Shown here: piece after piece, positions 31,727-40,322 of the stretch
How the letters are laid out: the number at the start of each line of letters is the position of its first letter
How positions within the stretch are numbered: the first letter of the stretch is position 1
Assembly: GCF_020180945.1 (NCBI RefSeq)
Contig: NZ_JAIPUL010000004.1
Span: forward strand, 124,001 to 188,000
Source: Lacticaseibacillus kribbianus
Lineage (GTDB): Bacteria; Bacillota; Bacilli; Lactobacillales; Lactobacillaceae
Direction: 5' to 3'
DNA: 64,000 nt
Notes under the pieces: model-generated
The model's database searches: none
Seen by the model: the letters and a program-made list of their open reading frames with translations, nothing else
What the model was told of the DNA's origin: nothing
Made by a program: the position numbers and the translations under genes

Positions 31727-32629
31727 ATGACCAAGAGAGGACTTGATGAGTTGGACGCTGACATCCGCATTCTGAAAAACGAGCCGCTGAGCCGCTACAC
31801 CTTCACCAAAACGGGCGGGCCGGCCGACCTGCTGGCGTTTCCGACCAGCGTGGCCCAGGTCCAGCAGCTGGTGGCGATGGCTAACGCACAGGCGCTGCCG
31901 CTGACCGTCATCGGCAACGCGTCGAACCTGATCGTGCAGGACGGCGGCATCCGCGGTCTCACCATCATTTTGACCGCGATGGCTGAGGTGACGGTGAGTG
32001 GCGAGGCCGTCACCGCGCAGGCCGGCGCCCGGCTGATCGACACCACCGAGGTGGCCTACCGCGCCGGGCTGACCGGCTTCGAGTTCGCCTGCGGGATTCC
32101 CGGTTCCATCGGCGGCGCCGTGTTCATGAACGCCGGGGCGTACGGCGGCGAGGTCGCAGACGTCCTGCAGGCGGTCACGGTGCTGACGCAAGCCGGCGAA
32201 ATCGCCACGCGCACCAACGCGGACATGGCCTTCAGCTACCGCCACAGCCTGGTGCAGGAGAACGGCGACATCGTGCTCGGTGCGACCTTCGCCCTCAAAA
32301 AGGGTGACCCGGTGGCCATTCGCACGACGATGGACGAGCTGAACGCGCGCCGCGCCGCCAAGCAGCCGCTGGAGTACCCGTCTTGCGGCTCCGTGTTCAA
32401 GCGGCCGCCCGACCACTACGTCGGCCCGATGATCCAGCAGGCGGGCCTGCAGGGGCACATCATCGGCGGGGCGCAGATTTCCAAGAAGCACGCCGGCTTC
32501 ATCGTCAACATCGACCACGCCACGGCCACGGACTACCTGAACATGATCCACTACGTTCAGGCCAACATCTTCGAGCAGTTCGGGCTGCACCTCGAGCCCG
32601 AGGTGCGCATCATCGGCGCGGCGCGGTAG
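31727..32629 (+). CDS. murB: UDP-N-acetylenolpyruvoylglucosamine reductase
   Basis: FAD enzyme that makes UDP-N-acetylmuramate, a cytoplasmic step of peptidoglycan synthesis. The 300 residues show the FAD-binding stretch [36 protein letters not shown], the active-site [11 protein letters not shown] and the C-terminal [15 protein letters not shown]. The length and lack of a long C-terminal insert fit the Gram-positive type II enzyme. The ATG lies two bases after the exonuclease stop, with only a weak ribosome site, so translational coupling is likely. Confidence 0.95.
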   Translation: MTKRGLDELDADIRILKNEPLSRYTFTKTGGPADLLAFPTSVAQVQQLVAMANAQALPLTVIGNASNLIVQDGGIRGLTIILTAMAEVTVSGEAVTAQAGARLIDTTEVAYRAGLTGFEFACGIPGSIGGAVFMNAGAYGGEVADVLQAVTVLTQAGEIATRTNADMAFSYRHSLVQENGDIVLGATFALKKGDPVAIRTTMDELNARRAAKQPLEYPSCGSVFKRPPDHYVGPMIQQAGLQGHIIGGAQISKKHAGFIVNIDHATATDYLNMIHYVQANIFEQFGLHLEPEVRIIGAAR

Positions 32630-32634
32630 GCTGC

Positions 32635-32703
32635 GTCGTACCAGTGATCGGCGGACACCGCGGATGGCCGAGCTGTTGACACAATCATCGGAATAGGTAC
32701 GAC
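32635..32703 (+). other. structured intergenic segment after murB
   Basis: GTCGTACC (32635-32642) is perfectly complementary to GGTACGAC (32696-32703), enclosing TCGGC/GCCGA (32648-32652 with 32667-32671). It is followed directly by a terminator. It could be the folded 3' end of the murB mRNA or a small RNA. No tRNA T-loop is present. Confidence 0.4.
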
Positions 32704-32705
32704 CG

Positions 32706-32739
32706 GACGTCGGTTCCTGTGGGAGCCGGCGTCTTTTTT
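32706..32739 (+). terminator. intrinsic terminator after murB
   Basis: A 12-bp stem (32706-32717 with 32722-32733, two G-U pairs) with a TGTG loop is followed by six T residues. The remaining 140 bases up to the next promoter hold nothing I recognise. Confidence 0.85.
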
Positions 32740-32881
32740 GCGCGTGTCGAGGTTGTTTTGCGCCCGGCCGCGCAGGTTGGGATTGGCGAACGCAGCCGCG
32801 GCAGGTGGGGTCAAACCGGCGATCGAGGTGCGCCCCGCTGTCTTGTCATTAAATTGTCATCATTTTTTTTGCGAATCGGCG

Positions 32882-32936
32882 TTGCTTTTTGGAGGTCAGT
32901 CGGTATAATGGGCTAGAATATTAAACTCAAAGTTTA
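32882..32936 (+). promoter_or_regulatory. promoter and leader inverted repeat of the pot operon
   Basis: TTGCTT (32882-32887), 16 bases, and TATAAT (32904-32909). The leader contains TAAACT-CAA-AGTTTA (32922-32936), a likely operator for the XRE-cupin regulator encoded first in the operon. Confidence 0.6.
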
Positions 32937-32961
32937 GTTTTACCAAACAAGGAGGTGTCGC

Positions 32962-33501
32962 ATGGACATCGGTCAGAGGATCCGCGACCTGCGAATCCAA
33001 AAGAACCTGACACAAGAGGAGCTGGGGGAGCGTACCGACCTGACGAAGGGGTACATCTCGCAGCTTGAGCACGATCAGGGCTCGCCTTCGATGGAGACAT
33101 TCTTCGACATCCTGAACGTGCTGGGGCAGACACCGGCCGAGTTTTTCACCGAGAATCACGAGGACCAGCTGGTGTACACCGTAGAGGACCAAGTCGAGTA
33201 CGAGGATGACGAGCGCGGGTTCAACCTGCGCTGGCTGGTGCCGGAGAGCAACGAGAACGAGATGGAGCCGGTGCGCATCAGCTTCGAACCGGGTGGCACC
33301 TTCAAGACCTTCGAGCCGTCGCCGGCCGAGACCTTCGTGTACGTGACCAAGGGGCGCGTCACGCTGGAGTTGGGCACCAGGCGCTACACCGCCAAGCGCG
33401 GCGAGACCATCTACTTTCACGCGACCAAGCAACACCGCATCGTCAACGCCGCCAAGACCGCCAGCGAAATCCTGCTGGTCGCCACGGCGTCGTACCTGTA
33501 A
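32962..33501 (+). CDS. XRE-cupin transcriptional regulator of polyamine uptake
   Basis: A 179-residue regulator with an N-terminal helix-turn-helix ([20 protein letters not shown]) and a C-terminal cupin domain (about 105-178, with [16 protein letters not shown] and [12 protein letters not shown]). This layout matches PuuR-like regulators found as the first gene of potABCD operons in lactobacilli. It likely senses polyamines and controls its own operon through the leader repeat. AAGGAGGTG precedes the ATG, and potA follows after 23 bases. Confidence 0.92.
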   Translation: MDIGQRIRDLRIQKNLTQEELGERTDLTKGYISQLEHDQGSPSMETFFDILNVLGQTPAEFFTENHEDQLVYTVEDQVEYEDDERGFNLRWLVPESNENEMEPVRISFEPGGTFKTFEPSPAETFVYVTKGRVTLELGTRRYTAKRGETIYFHATKQHRIVNAAKTASEILLVATASYL

Positions 33502-33524
33502 ATCCAGTTAGAGGAGTGGGGAGA

Positions 33525-34616
33525 TTGAGCAACAACACCATCATTGAACTCAAGCACGTCAACAAGACTTACGGCGACACCGTCGTGCTCAAGGACGTGA
33601 ACATCGAAATCGAGCGCGGGAAGTTCTACACGCTGCTGGGGCCTTCCGGCAGCGGCAAGACCACCATTCTGCGCGCCATCAACGGCTTTTTGGACGTGAC
33701 GTCCGGCGACGTCCTGTTCGAGGGCAAGCGCGTCAACGATATTCCGGCCAACGAGCGCCGCGTCAACACCGTGTTCCAGGACTACGCGCTGTTCCCGCAC
33801 ATGAACGTGTTCGAAAACGTCGCGTACGGCCTGCGCATCCAAAAGCTGCCCAAGGCCGAGATCAAGACCCGCGTGAAGGACGCGCTGCACATGGTGCGGC
33901 TGGACGACCTGGCCGACCGCGAGATCTCGGAGCTGTCCGGCGGGCAGCAGCAGCGCATCGCCATCGCCCGCGCCATCGTGCTCGAGCCCTCCGTGCTGCT
34001 GCTCGATGAGCCACTGTCGGCGCTTGACGCCAAGCTGCGAAAGGACATGCAGTACGAGCTGCGCGAGCTGCAGCAGCGCCTGGGCATCACCTTCCTGTTC
34101 GTCACCCACGACCAGGAGGAGGCGCTGGCGCTGTCCGACGAGATCTTCGTCATGAACGACGGTGAGGTGCAGCAAAGCGGCACCCCGGTGGACATCTACG
34201 ACGAGCCGATCAACCACTTCGTCGCCGACTTCATCGGCGAAAGCAACATCGTGTCCGGCTACATGATTGAGGACTACCTGGTGGAGTTCAACGGCAAGCA
34301 GTTCGAGTGCGCCGACGCGGGGATGCGGCCGCACGAGCAGGTTGAGGTCGTGCTTCGGCCCGAAGACCTCGACTTGACCGCGGTGGACAAGGGCAAGGTC
34401 ACCGTCACGGTTGACACCCAGCTGTTCCGCGGCGACTACTACGAAATCGTGGCCTACGACGGGGCGCAAAACGAGTGGCTGGTGCACTCCACCAACCCGG
34501 CCAAGGACGGCGAGACGGTGGGGCTGACCTTCGACCCCGAGGACATCCACGTCATGCGTCTGAACGAATCCGAGGAGGACTTCGACGCGCGGCTTGAAAG
34601 CTACGAAGGTGAATAG
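33525..34616 (+). CDS. potA: spermidine/putrescine ABC transporter ATP-binding protein
   Basis: ATPase of the polyamine importer. The 363 residues include Walker [10 protein letters not shown], the Q-loop [11 protein letters not shown], signature [12 protein letters not shown], Walker [12 protein letters not shown], and a C-terminal TOBE-type regulatory domain (about 280-350). The TTG at 33525 is chosen because GAGGAG stands eight bases upstream; a GTG three codons earlier would overlap that site. It lies between the XRE-cupin gene and potB. Confidence 0.95.
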   Translation: MSNNTIIELKHVNKTYGDTVVLKDVNIEIERGKFYTLLGPSGSGKTTILRAINGFLDVTSGDVLFEGKRVNDIPANERRVNTVFQDYALFPHMNVFENVAYGLRIQKLPKAEIKTRVKDALHMVRLDDLADREISELSGGQQQRIAIARAIVLEPSVLLLDEPLSALDAKLRKDMQYELRELQQRLGITFLFVTHDQEEALALSDEIFVMNDGEVQQSGTPVDIYDEPINHFVADFIGESNIVSGYMIEDYLVEFNGKQFECADAGMRPHEQVEVVLRPEDLDLTAVDKGKVTVTVDTQLFRGDYYEIVAYDGAQNEWLVHSTNPAKDGETVGLTFDPEDIHVMRLNESEEDFDARLESYEGE

Positions 34617-34627
34617 GGGGGAGTCAG

Positions 34628-35443
34628 TTGAAGAAAAGTACCACCAACGCGGCCTTTTACGTGCCGTACGGGTTGTGGCTGGCCCTGTTCGTCGTGGCGC
34701 CGGTCCTGCTCATCATCTACCAAAGCTTCTTTGACATCAGCGGGCACTTCACGCTGGGCAACTACGCGACGTACTTTCAGTCCGGGACCTACATCCTGAT
34801 GACCATCAACTCGGTGGTGTACGCGTTCATCATCACGGCGGTGACGCTTCTGATTTCTTATCCGACCGCGTACCTGCTGCACTACGCCAAGCACAAGCAG
34901 CTGTGGCTGCTCTTGATCATCCTGCCCACTTGGATCAACCTGCTGCTCAAGGCCTACGCCTTCATCGGCATCTTCTCCCAGGATGGCGGGGTCAACGGGT
35001 TTCTCGGCATGTTCGGCATCGCGCCCAAGCAGTTTTTGTTCACCGACTTCTCGTTCATCCTGGTCGCAAGCTACATCGAGATTCCGTTCATGATCCTGCC
35101 GATTTTCAACGGCATCGAGGAGCTCGACCAGGGCTACGTGAACGCGTCCCGTGACCTCGGGGCCAAGGGCTGGCAGACCTTCACGCGGGTGATCCTGCCC
35201 CTGACCATGAACGGCGTGAAGGCCGGCGTCCAGGCAGTGTTCATCCCGAGCCTCAGCCTGTTCATGCTGACGCGCCTGATCGGCGGGAACCGCGTGATCA
35301 CGCTGGGCACGGCGATTGAGGAGCACTTCCTGGTCACCATGAACTGGGGAATGGGCTCGACCATCGGCGTCGTGCTGATCATCGCGATGTTCCTGATCAT
35401 GTTCCTGACCGGGGAACGCAAGCGGAAGGGAGGCCGGGCCTGA
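34628..35443 (+). CDS. potB: spermidine/putrescine ABC transporter permease
   Basis: First inner-membrane subunit of the polyamine importer. The 271 residues have about six helices and the EAA loop in the form EELDQGYVNASRDLGAKGWQ, which contacts PotA. It begins with TTG at 34628 after GGGGGGAG. Its stop codon shares one base with the potC start, so the two permeases are co-translated. Confidence 0.93.
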   Translation: MKKSTTNAAFYVPYGLWLALFVVAPVLLIIYQSFFDISGHFTLGNYATYFQSGTYILMTINSVVYAFIITAVTLLISYPTAYLLHYAKHKQLWLLLIILPTWINLLLKAYAFIGIFSQDGGVNGFLGMFGIAPKQFLFTDFSFILVASYIEIPFMILPIFNGIEELDQGYVNASRDLGAKGWQTFTRVILPLTMNGVKAGVQAVFIPSLSLFMLTRLIGGNRVITLGTAIEEHFLVTMNWGMGSTIGVVLIIAMFLIMFLTGERKRKGGRA

Positions 35444-36252
35444 TGAAAAAATGGAAGTGGTCCAACCTCTACCTGATCTTCGTCTTCATCCTGCTGTACG
35501 TGCCGATTTTCTACCTCGTCGGCTACTCCTTTTCCGCCGGCGACTCCATGAGTAACTTCCACGGCTTCACCTGGCAGCACTACCTCGACCTGTTCGCCGA
35601 CACGCGGATGATCCAGATCGTGGTCGACACGCTGCTGCTCGCGCTGCTGTCCAGCCTGATCGCCACGATCATCGGCACGATGGGGGCGCTGGCGATCCAC
35701 CGCACCAGCCGGCCGGTGATCAAAAACACCGTGCTGAGCATGAACAACATCCTGATGGTGTCGCCCGACGTCATCATCGGCGCGAGCTTCCTGATCTTTT
35801 TCACTGCGCTGAAGATTCCGTTGGGCTTCCTGTCCGTCTTAATGAGCCACATCGCGTTCTCGATTCCCATCGTGGTGCTGATGGTGCTGCCCAAGCTCAA
35901 GGAAATGCGCCAGTCGATGCTCGACGCGGCGCGCGATCTTGGCTCCACAACGACGCAGGTGCTGACGCACATCATCATGCCGTTCATCACGCCGGGCATC
36001 CTGTCCGGGTTCTTCATGGCCTTCACCTACTCGCTGGATGACTTCGCCGTCACGTTCTTCGTCACCGGCAACGGCTTCCAGACGCTGGCCGTCGAGATTT
36101 ACGCCCGCGCGCGCCAGGGCATCAGCCTGGAGATCAACGCGCTGTCCGGCGTGATGTTCATCTTCGCGCTGCTTTTGGTGATCGGCTACTACTTCATCCA
36201 GCAGGGCGCCCAGACGCGCAAGGCTAAGCACAAGGGAGGCGAGACGCTGTGA
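35443..36252 (+). CDS. potC: spermidine/putrescine ABC transporter permease
   Basis: Second permease subunit of the polyamine importer, 269 residues with about six helices and the EAA loop variant MRQSMLDAARDLGSTTTQV. It overlaps potB by one base and potD by four (GTGA), which keeps expression of the complex balanced. The N-terminus MKKWKWSNLYLIFVFILLY is the first membrane helix. Confidence 0.93.
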   Translation: MKKWKWSNLYLIFVFILLYVPIFYLVGYSFSAGDSMSNFHGFTWQHYLDLFADTRMIQIVVDTLLLALLSSLIATIIGTMGALAIHRTSRPVIKNTVLSMNNILMVSPDVIIGASFLIFFTALKIPLGFLSVLMSHIAFSIPIVVLMVLPKLKEMRQSMLDAARDLGSTTTQVLTHIIMPFITPGILSGFFMAFTYSLDDFAVTFFVTGNGFQTLAVEIYARARQGISLEINALSGVMFIFALLLVIGYYFIQQGAQTRKAKHKGGETL

Positions 36253-37322
36253 AAAAACTCATGAGCATGATCGTGGCGATCCTCGCCGTTGTCGCCGGGC
36301 TGGCCCTGTGGTCGGCCAACCTGAAGAAGACGCAAGGCGCCACCGGTGAGAACACGCTGAACTTCGCCAACTGGGGCGATTACATCGACCCGGCCCTGAT
36401 CAAGAAGTTCGAGAAGCAGACCGGCTACCACGTCAACCAGGAGACCTTTGACTCCAACGAGGCGATGTACACCAAGATCCAGCAGGGCGGCACGTCCTAC
36501 GATCTGACCGTGCCGTCCGAGTACATGGTCGAGAAGATGATCAAGGCCAAGATGCTGATTCCGCTGGACAAAAGCAAGCTGACCGGCCTGAAGAACTTCG
36601 GCAGTCTGTACATGAACCGCTCCTTTGACCCAGGCAACAAGTACTCGCTGCCGTACTTCTGGGGGACGCTCGGCATCATCTACAACGACCAGTACGTCAA
36701 GCGCTCCGAGGTCGAGCACTGGGAGGACCTTTGGAACAAGAAGTGGCGCGGCGACATCATGCTGATCGACTCCGCGCGCGACATCCTCGGCTTCTCCCTC
36801 GTCTCGATGGGCAAGTCGATGAACACCACCAACCCGACGACGCTGCAGCTGGCCAAGACCAAGCTCGACGCGCTGTCGCCGAACGTCAAGGCGGTGGTTG
36901 CCGACGAGATCAAGATGTACATGGCCGAGGGCGAGGCGCCGCTGGCCGTCGACTGGTCCGGTGAGGCCGCCGACATGATGTGGGACAACTCGCACCTGCA
37001 TTACGTGGTGCCGACCGAGGGCTCCAACCTCTGGTTCGATAACTTCGTGATCCCGAAGACCGCCAAGCACTTGAAGGCCGTCTACGCCTTCCTGAACTTC
37101 ATGAACGACCCGAAGAACGCGGCCCAAAACGCGGATTACGTCGGCTACTCGACGCCCAACGACGCGGCGCTGCGCCGCCTGCCGAAGAAGGTCCAAAACG
37201 ACAAGCAGTTCTACCCGGATCAGGACGTGATTCGCCGCTCCGAGGTCTACAAGGACCTGGCGCCGAAAACCGTGGGGCTGTACAATGACCTGTTCCTCGA
37301 GTTCAAGATGTTCAGAAAATAG
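36249..37322 (+). CDS. potD: spermidine/putrescine-binding protein
   Basis: Extracytoplasmic polyamine receptor that delivers substrate to PotABC. The 357 residues show the family motifs TLNFANWGDYIDPALI, YDLTVPSEYMVEKMI, PYFWGTLGIIYN and AVDWSGEAADMMW. The N-terminal helix (about 4-24) has no lipobox cysteine, so the protein is probably held by an uncleaved membrane anchor, as in several other lactobacilli. It starts with GTG overlapping potC and is followed by a strong terminator. Confidence 0.94.
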   Translation: MKKLMSMIVAILAVVAGLALWSANLKKTQGATGENTLNFANWGDYIDPALIKKFEKQTGYHVNQETFDSNEAMYTKIQQGGTSYDLTVPSEYMVEKMIKAKMLIPLDKSKLTGLKNFGSLYMNRSFDPGNKYSLPYFWGTLGIIYNDQYVKRSEVEHWEDLWNKKWRGDIMLIDSARDILGFSLVSMGKSMNTTNPTTLQLAKTKLDALSPNVKAVVADEIKMYMAEGEAPLAVDWSGEAADMMWDNSHLHYVVPTEGSNLWFDNFVIPKTAKHLKAVYAFLNFMNDPKNAAQNADYVGYSTPNDAALRRLPKKVQNDKQFYPDQDVIRRSEVYKDLAPKTVGLYNDLFLEFKMFRK

Positions 37323-37337
37323 CTGATGGGACGCCAA

Positions 37338-37384
37338 AGCGCCACCCACTGCCGGCAGTGTTGCCGGAGTGGGTGGCGCTTTTT
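37338..37384 (+). terminator. intrinsic terminator of the pot operon
   Basis: AGCGCCACCCACT (37338-37350) pairs with the complement ending at 37380, with an inner CCGGCA/TGCCGG stem and TTTT. Confidence 0.9.
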
Positions 37385-37404
37385 GGCAATCTCGGCCCGG
37401 GATT

Positions 37405-38280
37405 TTATTCCCAACCGCAGAGGGTCAGTCCCTTTGCCTTTGCGTTGGCCTGGGTGGTATGCATGATGGTGCCGGCGCGGCTCAACCCGCGGCATCCATC
37501 CGAGTAGTGGTATTTCGTTCCCGTCGCCGTGTAGTACACCGTCGCGTTGGGGTTTGCGTGCGGATCGGTGTTGACGACCGCTGCCCTGGAACTTGAAGCA
37601 GCCCGGGAGCTTGAGGCGGCAATTGCCTTCTTGCGGCTCGCGGCACTGGCCGCTGCCGCGCGCTTGGCGGCGGCTACTTTGGTACTGGACGCTCGCGCCG
37701 CTGCTGCCTTGACGCTGGAGCTTTCGGCTGCCTTCTTAGCGGCGACGGCCTTCTTTGAGGTTTCGGCCGCCTTTTTAGCTTTGGCTGACTCCCTTGCCGC
37801 AACGGCTTTCTTTGAGGCTTCGGCTGCCTTTTTGGCCCTGGCCTTCTTGGCCGCGAGGGCTTTCTTTGAGGCTTTGGCTGCCTTTTTGGCCTTGGCCTTC
37901 TTGGCCGCGACGGCCTTCTTTGAGGCTTTGGCTGCCTTTTTGGCCTTGGCTTTCTTGGCCGCGACGGCCTTCTTTGAGGCTTCGGCTGCCTTTTTGGCCT
38001 TGGCCTTCTTGGCCGCGACAGCCTTCCTTGAGTCATTGGCAGCTTTTTTATCTTCGGCCGCCTTTTTGGCCTGAAGGGCTTCCCGCGCCTCTTCTGCCTT
38101 GAATTCAGGTGTGGTGCTCATCAAGCCGCCGCCGGTAAACATGATGATGAGGCCGGCGATCCAGACCCACTTGGTTCGCTTGCTCCCATTGTGTTTCCAG
38201 TGGCGCCTAAAGACTTGAACGACTCCTATAATGAATAGAATAAACCCAACGAGCATCAATGCAGTTGCAACGTTTGCCAT
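37405..38280 (-). CDS. membrane protein with Lys/Ala repeats and a C-terminal Cys/His domain
   Basis: A 291-residue protein. Two membrane helices (about 5-23 and 37-55) are followed by a long Ala/Lys-rich helical region. It has four near-identical 18-residue repeats (type AVAAKKAKAKKAAEASKK) plus degenerate copies, then an Ala/Ser-rich linker. The last 45 residues read TVYYTATGTKYHYSDGCRGL, with a later Cys in TLCGWE, a small domain seen at the end of secreted nucleases and other exported proteins. The basic repeat could bind nucleic acid or acidic polymers. The ATG at 38280 has GGGGGAG six bases upstream. Function unknown. Confidence 0.8.
   Translation of the reverse strand: MANVATALMLVGFILFIIGVVQVFRRHWKHNGSKRTKWVWIAGLIIMFTGGGLMSTTPEFKAEEAREALQAKKAAEDKKAANDSRKAVAAKKAKAKKAAEASKKAVAAKKAKAKKAAKASKKAVAAKKAKAKKAAKASKKALAAKKARAKKAAEASKKAVAARESAKAKKAAETSKKAVAAKKAAESSSVKAAAARASSTKVAAAKRAAAASAASRKKAIAASSSRAASSSRAAVVNTDPHANPNATVYYTATGTKYHYSDGCRGLSRAGTIMHTTQANAKAKGLTLCGWE
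37735..38030. repeat. 54-bp in-frame tandem repeats
   Basis: Four nearly perfect copies and degenerate flanking copies of a 54-bp unit encode the 18-residue Lys/Ala repeats. Such arrays change copy number easily by slippage or recombination. Confidence 0.85.
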
Positions 38281-38505
38281 GATTTTCTCCCCCAAAAACG
38301 ATGATGGCGTGCCACAAAAATGTGTTCTTTTGCGGCCACTGCCTAGAGTATATCATGCGCTTCATGTGTTTATAGAAATATATTTATAGTTGATTAAGTT
38401 TATTATGTGAGACTTTTGAAGGCGCAAGCCGAGCGGTCACGTTGCCGTTTGGGCGGAAGAAATTCCAGGTCCCGGCGCAATGAAGCTGGGGGAGGTCGAA
38501 TCTCC

Positions 38506-38533
38506 TTGCAAATCCCGGCGACAGCCGTATTCT
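38506..38533 (+). promoter_or_regulatory. sigma-A promoter of the MutS-like gene
   Basis: TTGCAA (38506-38511), 16 bases, and TATTCT (38528-38533), 30 bases before the start codon. The 200 bases upstream are AT-rich near 38355-38412 and hold no gene. Confidence 0.5.
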
Positions 38534-38562
38534 GGGGTTAACGAAACGACGAGGTGGACAAT

Positions 38563-40236
38563 ATGGAAGCAAACAGCGGCTGGTGGCTCGTGGCCTTTGC
38601 GGGCGTGTTGGTGCTGGTGATGATTGCAAGTGGCGTGCGGGAGCGGCTCGCGCTGCGCGACCGGCTGCTCGGCAGCTGGGGGCGCCTACCTGAGGTGCAG
38701 CGCCGGGACAGCCCGGCCAGCCTCGAGGAGGCGTTCAAGTACGCGCGGCAGCTGCACCCGACGGACAGCGTGGTCGACGACCTGACGTGGCAGGACCTGA
38801 ACATGCAGGCGGTCTTCAAGCAGCTTAACCTGACGGAGTCCAGCGTCGGCGCCGAGGCGCTGTACGCGCGGCTTCGCGCCTACGACTTCGGCCAGGCGAA
38901 AGACCTCGAGGACCTGATCGCCTTTTTCACTGACGACGCGGTGGCGCGGTTGCGCTGCCGCACCGCGTTCGCGCGGCTGGGCAAAAGCGACCACAACCAG
39001 ACCCAGGCCTACCTGCTGGAGGGCGCCAAGCACGAGCTGCACCAGACCTGGCGTTACGTGGTGCTCGGCTGCCTGCCGCTGGTCGGCGTGGCGCTGGCCT
39101 TCGTGCTGCCCATGATCGGCGTGACGCTGGTGGTCGCCAGCCTGATCTTCAACCTGGTGTACTACCAGCTGCGGCGCGAGCGGCTGACCGTCGAGCTCAA
39201 CGCGATGCGCTACCTGGTTCAGACGGTGGCGATGGCGCAGCGGGTGGTCAAAATCGCGACGCCGCGCCAGGCCGCCCTGCGTGCCGCACTCGCGCCGCTT
39301 GCGCCGATCACGCGGACGGCCTTCGTGTTTCGCATCAAGACCGGCACCGCGGGTGAGGTGATTGCCGATTACCTGAGCATCGCGTTCATGCTGCCGTTCA
39401 TCTCCTACAACTTCGTGCTGGAGCGGCTGCACCGCGACCGCGACGCCGCGCAGACGCTCTGGACGCTTCTGGGGGACCTGGAGGTGGCCATCGCCATCGC
39501 CAACTTCCGGGTGGCCGCGCCGGTGTGCTGCACGCCGCGCTTTGAAGCCGGCGGGGTGGTCGCGCACGGCCTGGTCCACCCGCTTTTGGCCAAGGCGGTC
39601 GCCAACGACCTGGCCTGGGACCGCACGGCGCTGATCACCGGCAGCAATGCCTCGGGCAAGTCGACCTACGTCAAAAGCGTGGCGATCAACTGCCTTTTGG
39701 CTCAGACCATCAACACGGCGACGGCGACGGACTTCACGCTGGCGCCGGGCCACGTGATCACGGCGATGGCGATCCAAGACGACCTGAGCGCCGGCGACTC
39801 GTACTTCATCGCCGAGATCAAGGCCATCCAGCGGCTGCTCGCGCGGGTGGCCAAGGGCCAGCGCGTGTACGGCTTCGTCGACGAGATCCTGAAGGGCACC
39901 AACACGGTCGAGCGCATCGCCGCGTCCGCCAGCATCATCCGCTGGCTGGAGGCGACCAGCGCCCTTACCATGGTGGCGACGCACGACAGTGAGCTGACCG
40001 CCATCCTCGGGACCGGGGTTTTGAACTGGCACTTCCAGGAGGTGGTCGACGGCGGCGGGGTGCACTTCGACTACCGGCTGCACCAGGGCCCGGCGACGAC
40101 GCACAACGCGATCGCCCTGCTGGTCCACCTGAAGTATCCGGCGGCGATCACGACCACGGCGCAGGATCTGGCCGGGCAGTTCGAGGCGACGCACCGCTGG
40201 CCGGCGCTTGCGGGGCAGGCCGCCAAGCAGGACTGA
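38563..40236 (+). CDS. membrane-associated MutS-family ATPase
   Basis: A 557-residue protein whose C-terminal third is a MutS ATPase domain: Walker A ITGSNASGKSTYVK, IQDDLSAGDSYFIAEI, Walker B VYGFVDEILKGTNTVE and the switch ATHDSELT. It lacks the mismatch-binding and connector domains of true MutS. It carries membrane helices instead, one at the N-terminus (about 6-24) and a pair near 160-205. It is therefore unlikely to act in mismatch repair; the role is unknown. GAGGTG lies six bases before the ATG at 38563. Confidence 0.85.
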   Translation: MEANSGWWLVAFAGVLVLVMIASGVRERLALRDRLLGSWGRLPEVQRRDSPASLEEAFKYARQLHPTDSVVDDLTWQDLNMQAVFKQLNLTESSVGAEALYARLRAYDFGQAKDLEDLIAFFTDDAVARLRCRTAFARLGKSDHNQTQAYLLEGAKHELHQTWRYVVLGCLPLVGVALAFVLPMIGVTLVVASLIFNLVYYQLRRERLTVELNAMRYLVQTVAMAQRVVKIATPRQAALRAALAPLAPITRTAFVFRIKTGTAGEVIADYLSIAFMLPFISYNFVLERLHRDRDAAQTLWTLLGDLEVAIAIANFRVAAPVCCTPRFEAGGVVAHGLVHPLLAKAVANDLAWDRTALITGSNASGKSTYVKSVAINCLLAQTINTATATDFTLAPGHVITAMAIQDDLSAGDSYFIAEIKAIQRLLARVAKGQRVYGFVDEILKGTNTVERIAASASIIRWLEATSALTMVATHDSELTAILGTGVLNWHFQEVVDGGGVHFDYRLHQGPATTHNAIALLVHLKYPAAITTTAQDLAGQFEATHRWPALAGQAAKQD

Positions 40237-40260
40237 CGGCCGCCAGCCGCGGCCGTTTTT
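40236..40260 (+). terminator. intrinsic terminator
   Basis: ACGGCCG (40236-40242) pairs with CGGCCGT (40250-40256), followed by T residues, overlapping the end of the MutS-like gene. Confidence 0.85.
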
Positions 40261-40322
40261 AGGTAAAAGCCCGCGGGCATGGTATACTTGAGCCAGAGTA
40301 CAATTAGGGGAGGGCGACGCGG

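Noticed and set aside
32635-32703. A tRNA after murB
   Set aside because: The 8-bp closing stem and about 70-nt length recall a tRNA, but there is no GTTC-type T-loop, no proper anticodon arm and no discriminator/CCA context.
37547-38074. A plus-strand frame rich in Ala/Leu/Phe repeats that looks like a membrane protein
   Set aside because: It is the complement of the Lys/Ala repeat gene; the minus-strand reading has a ribosome site, membrane helices and a recognisable C-terminal domain.
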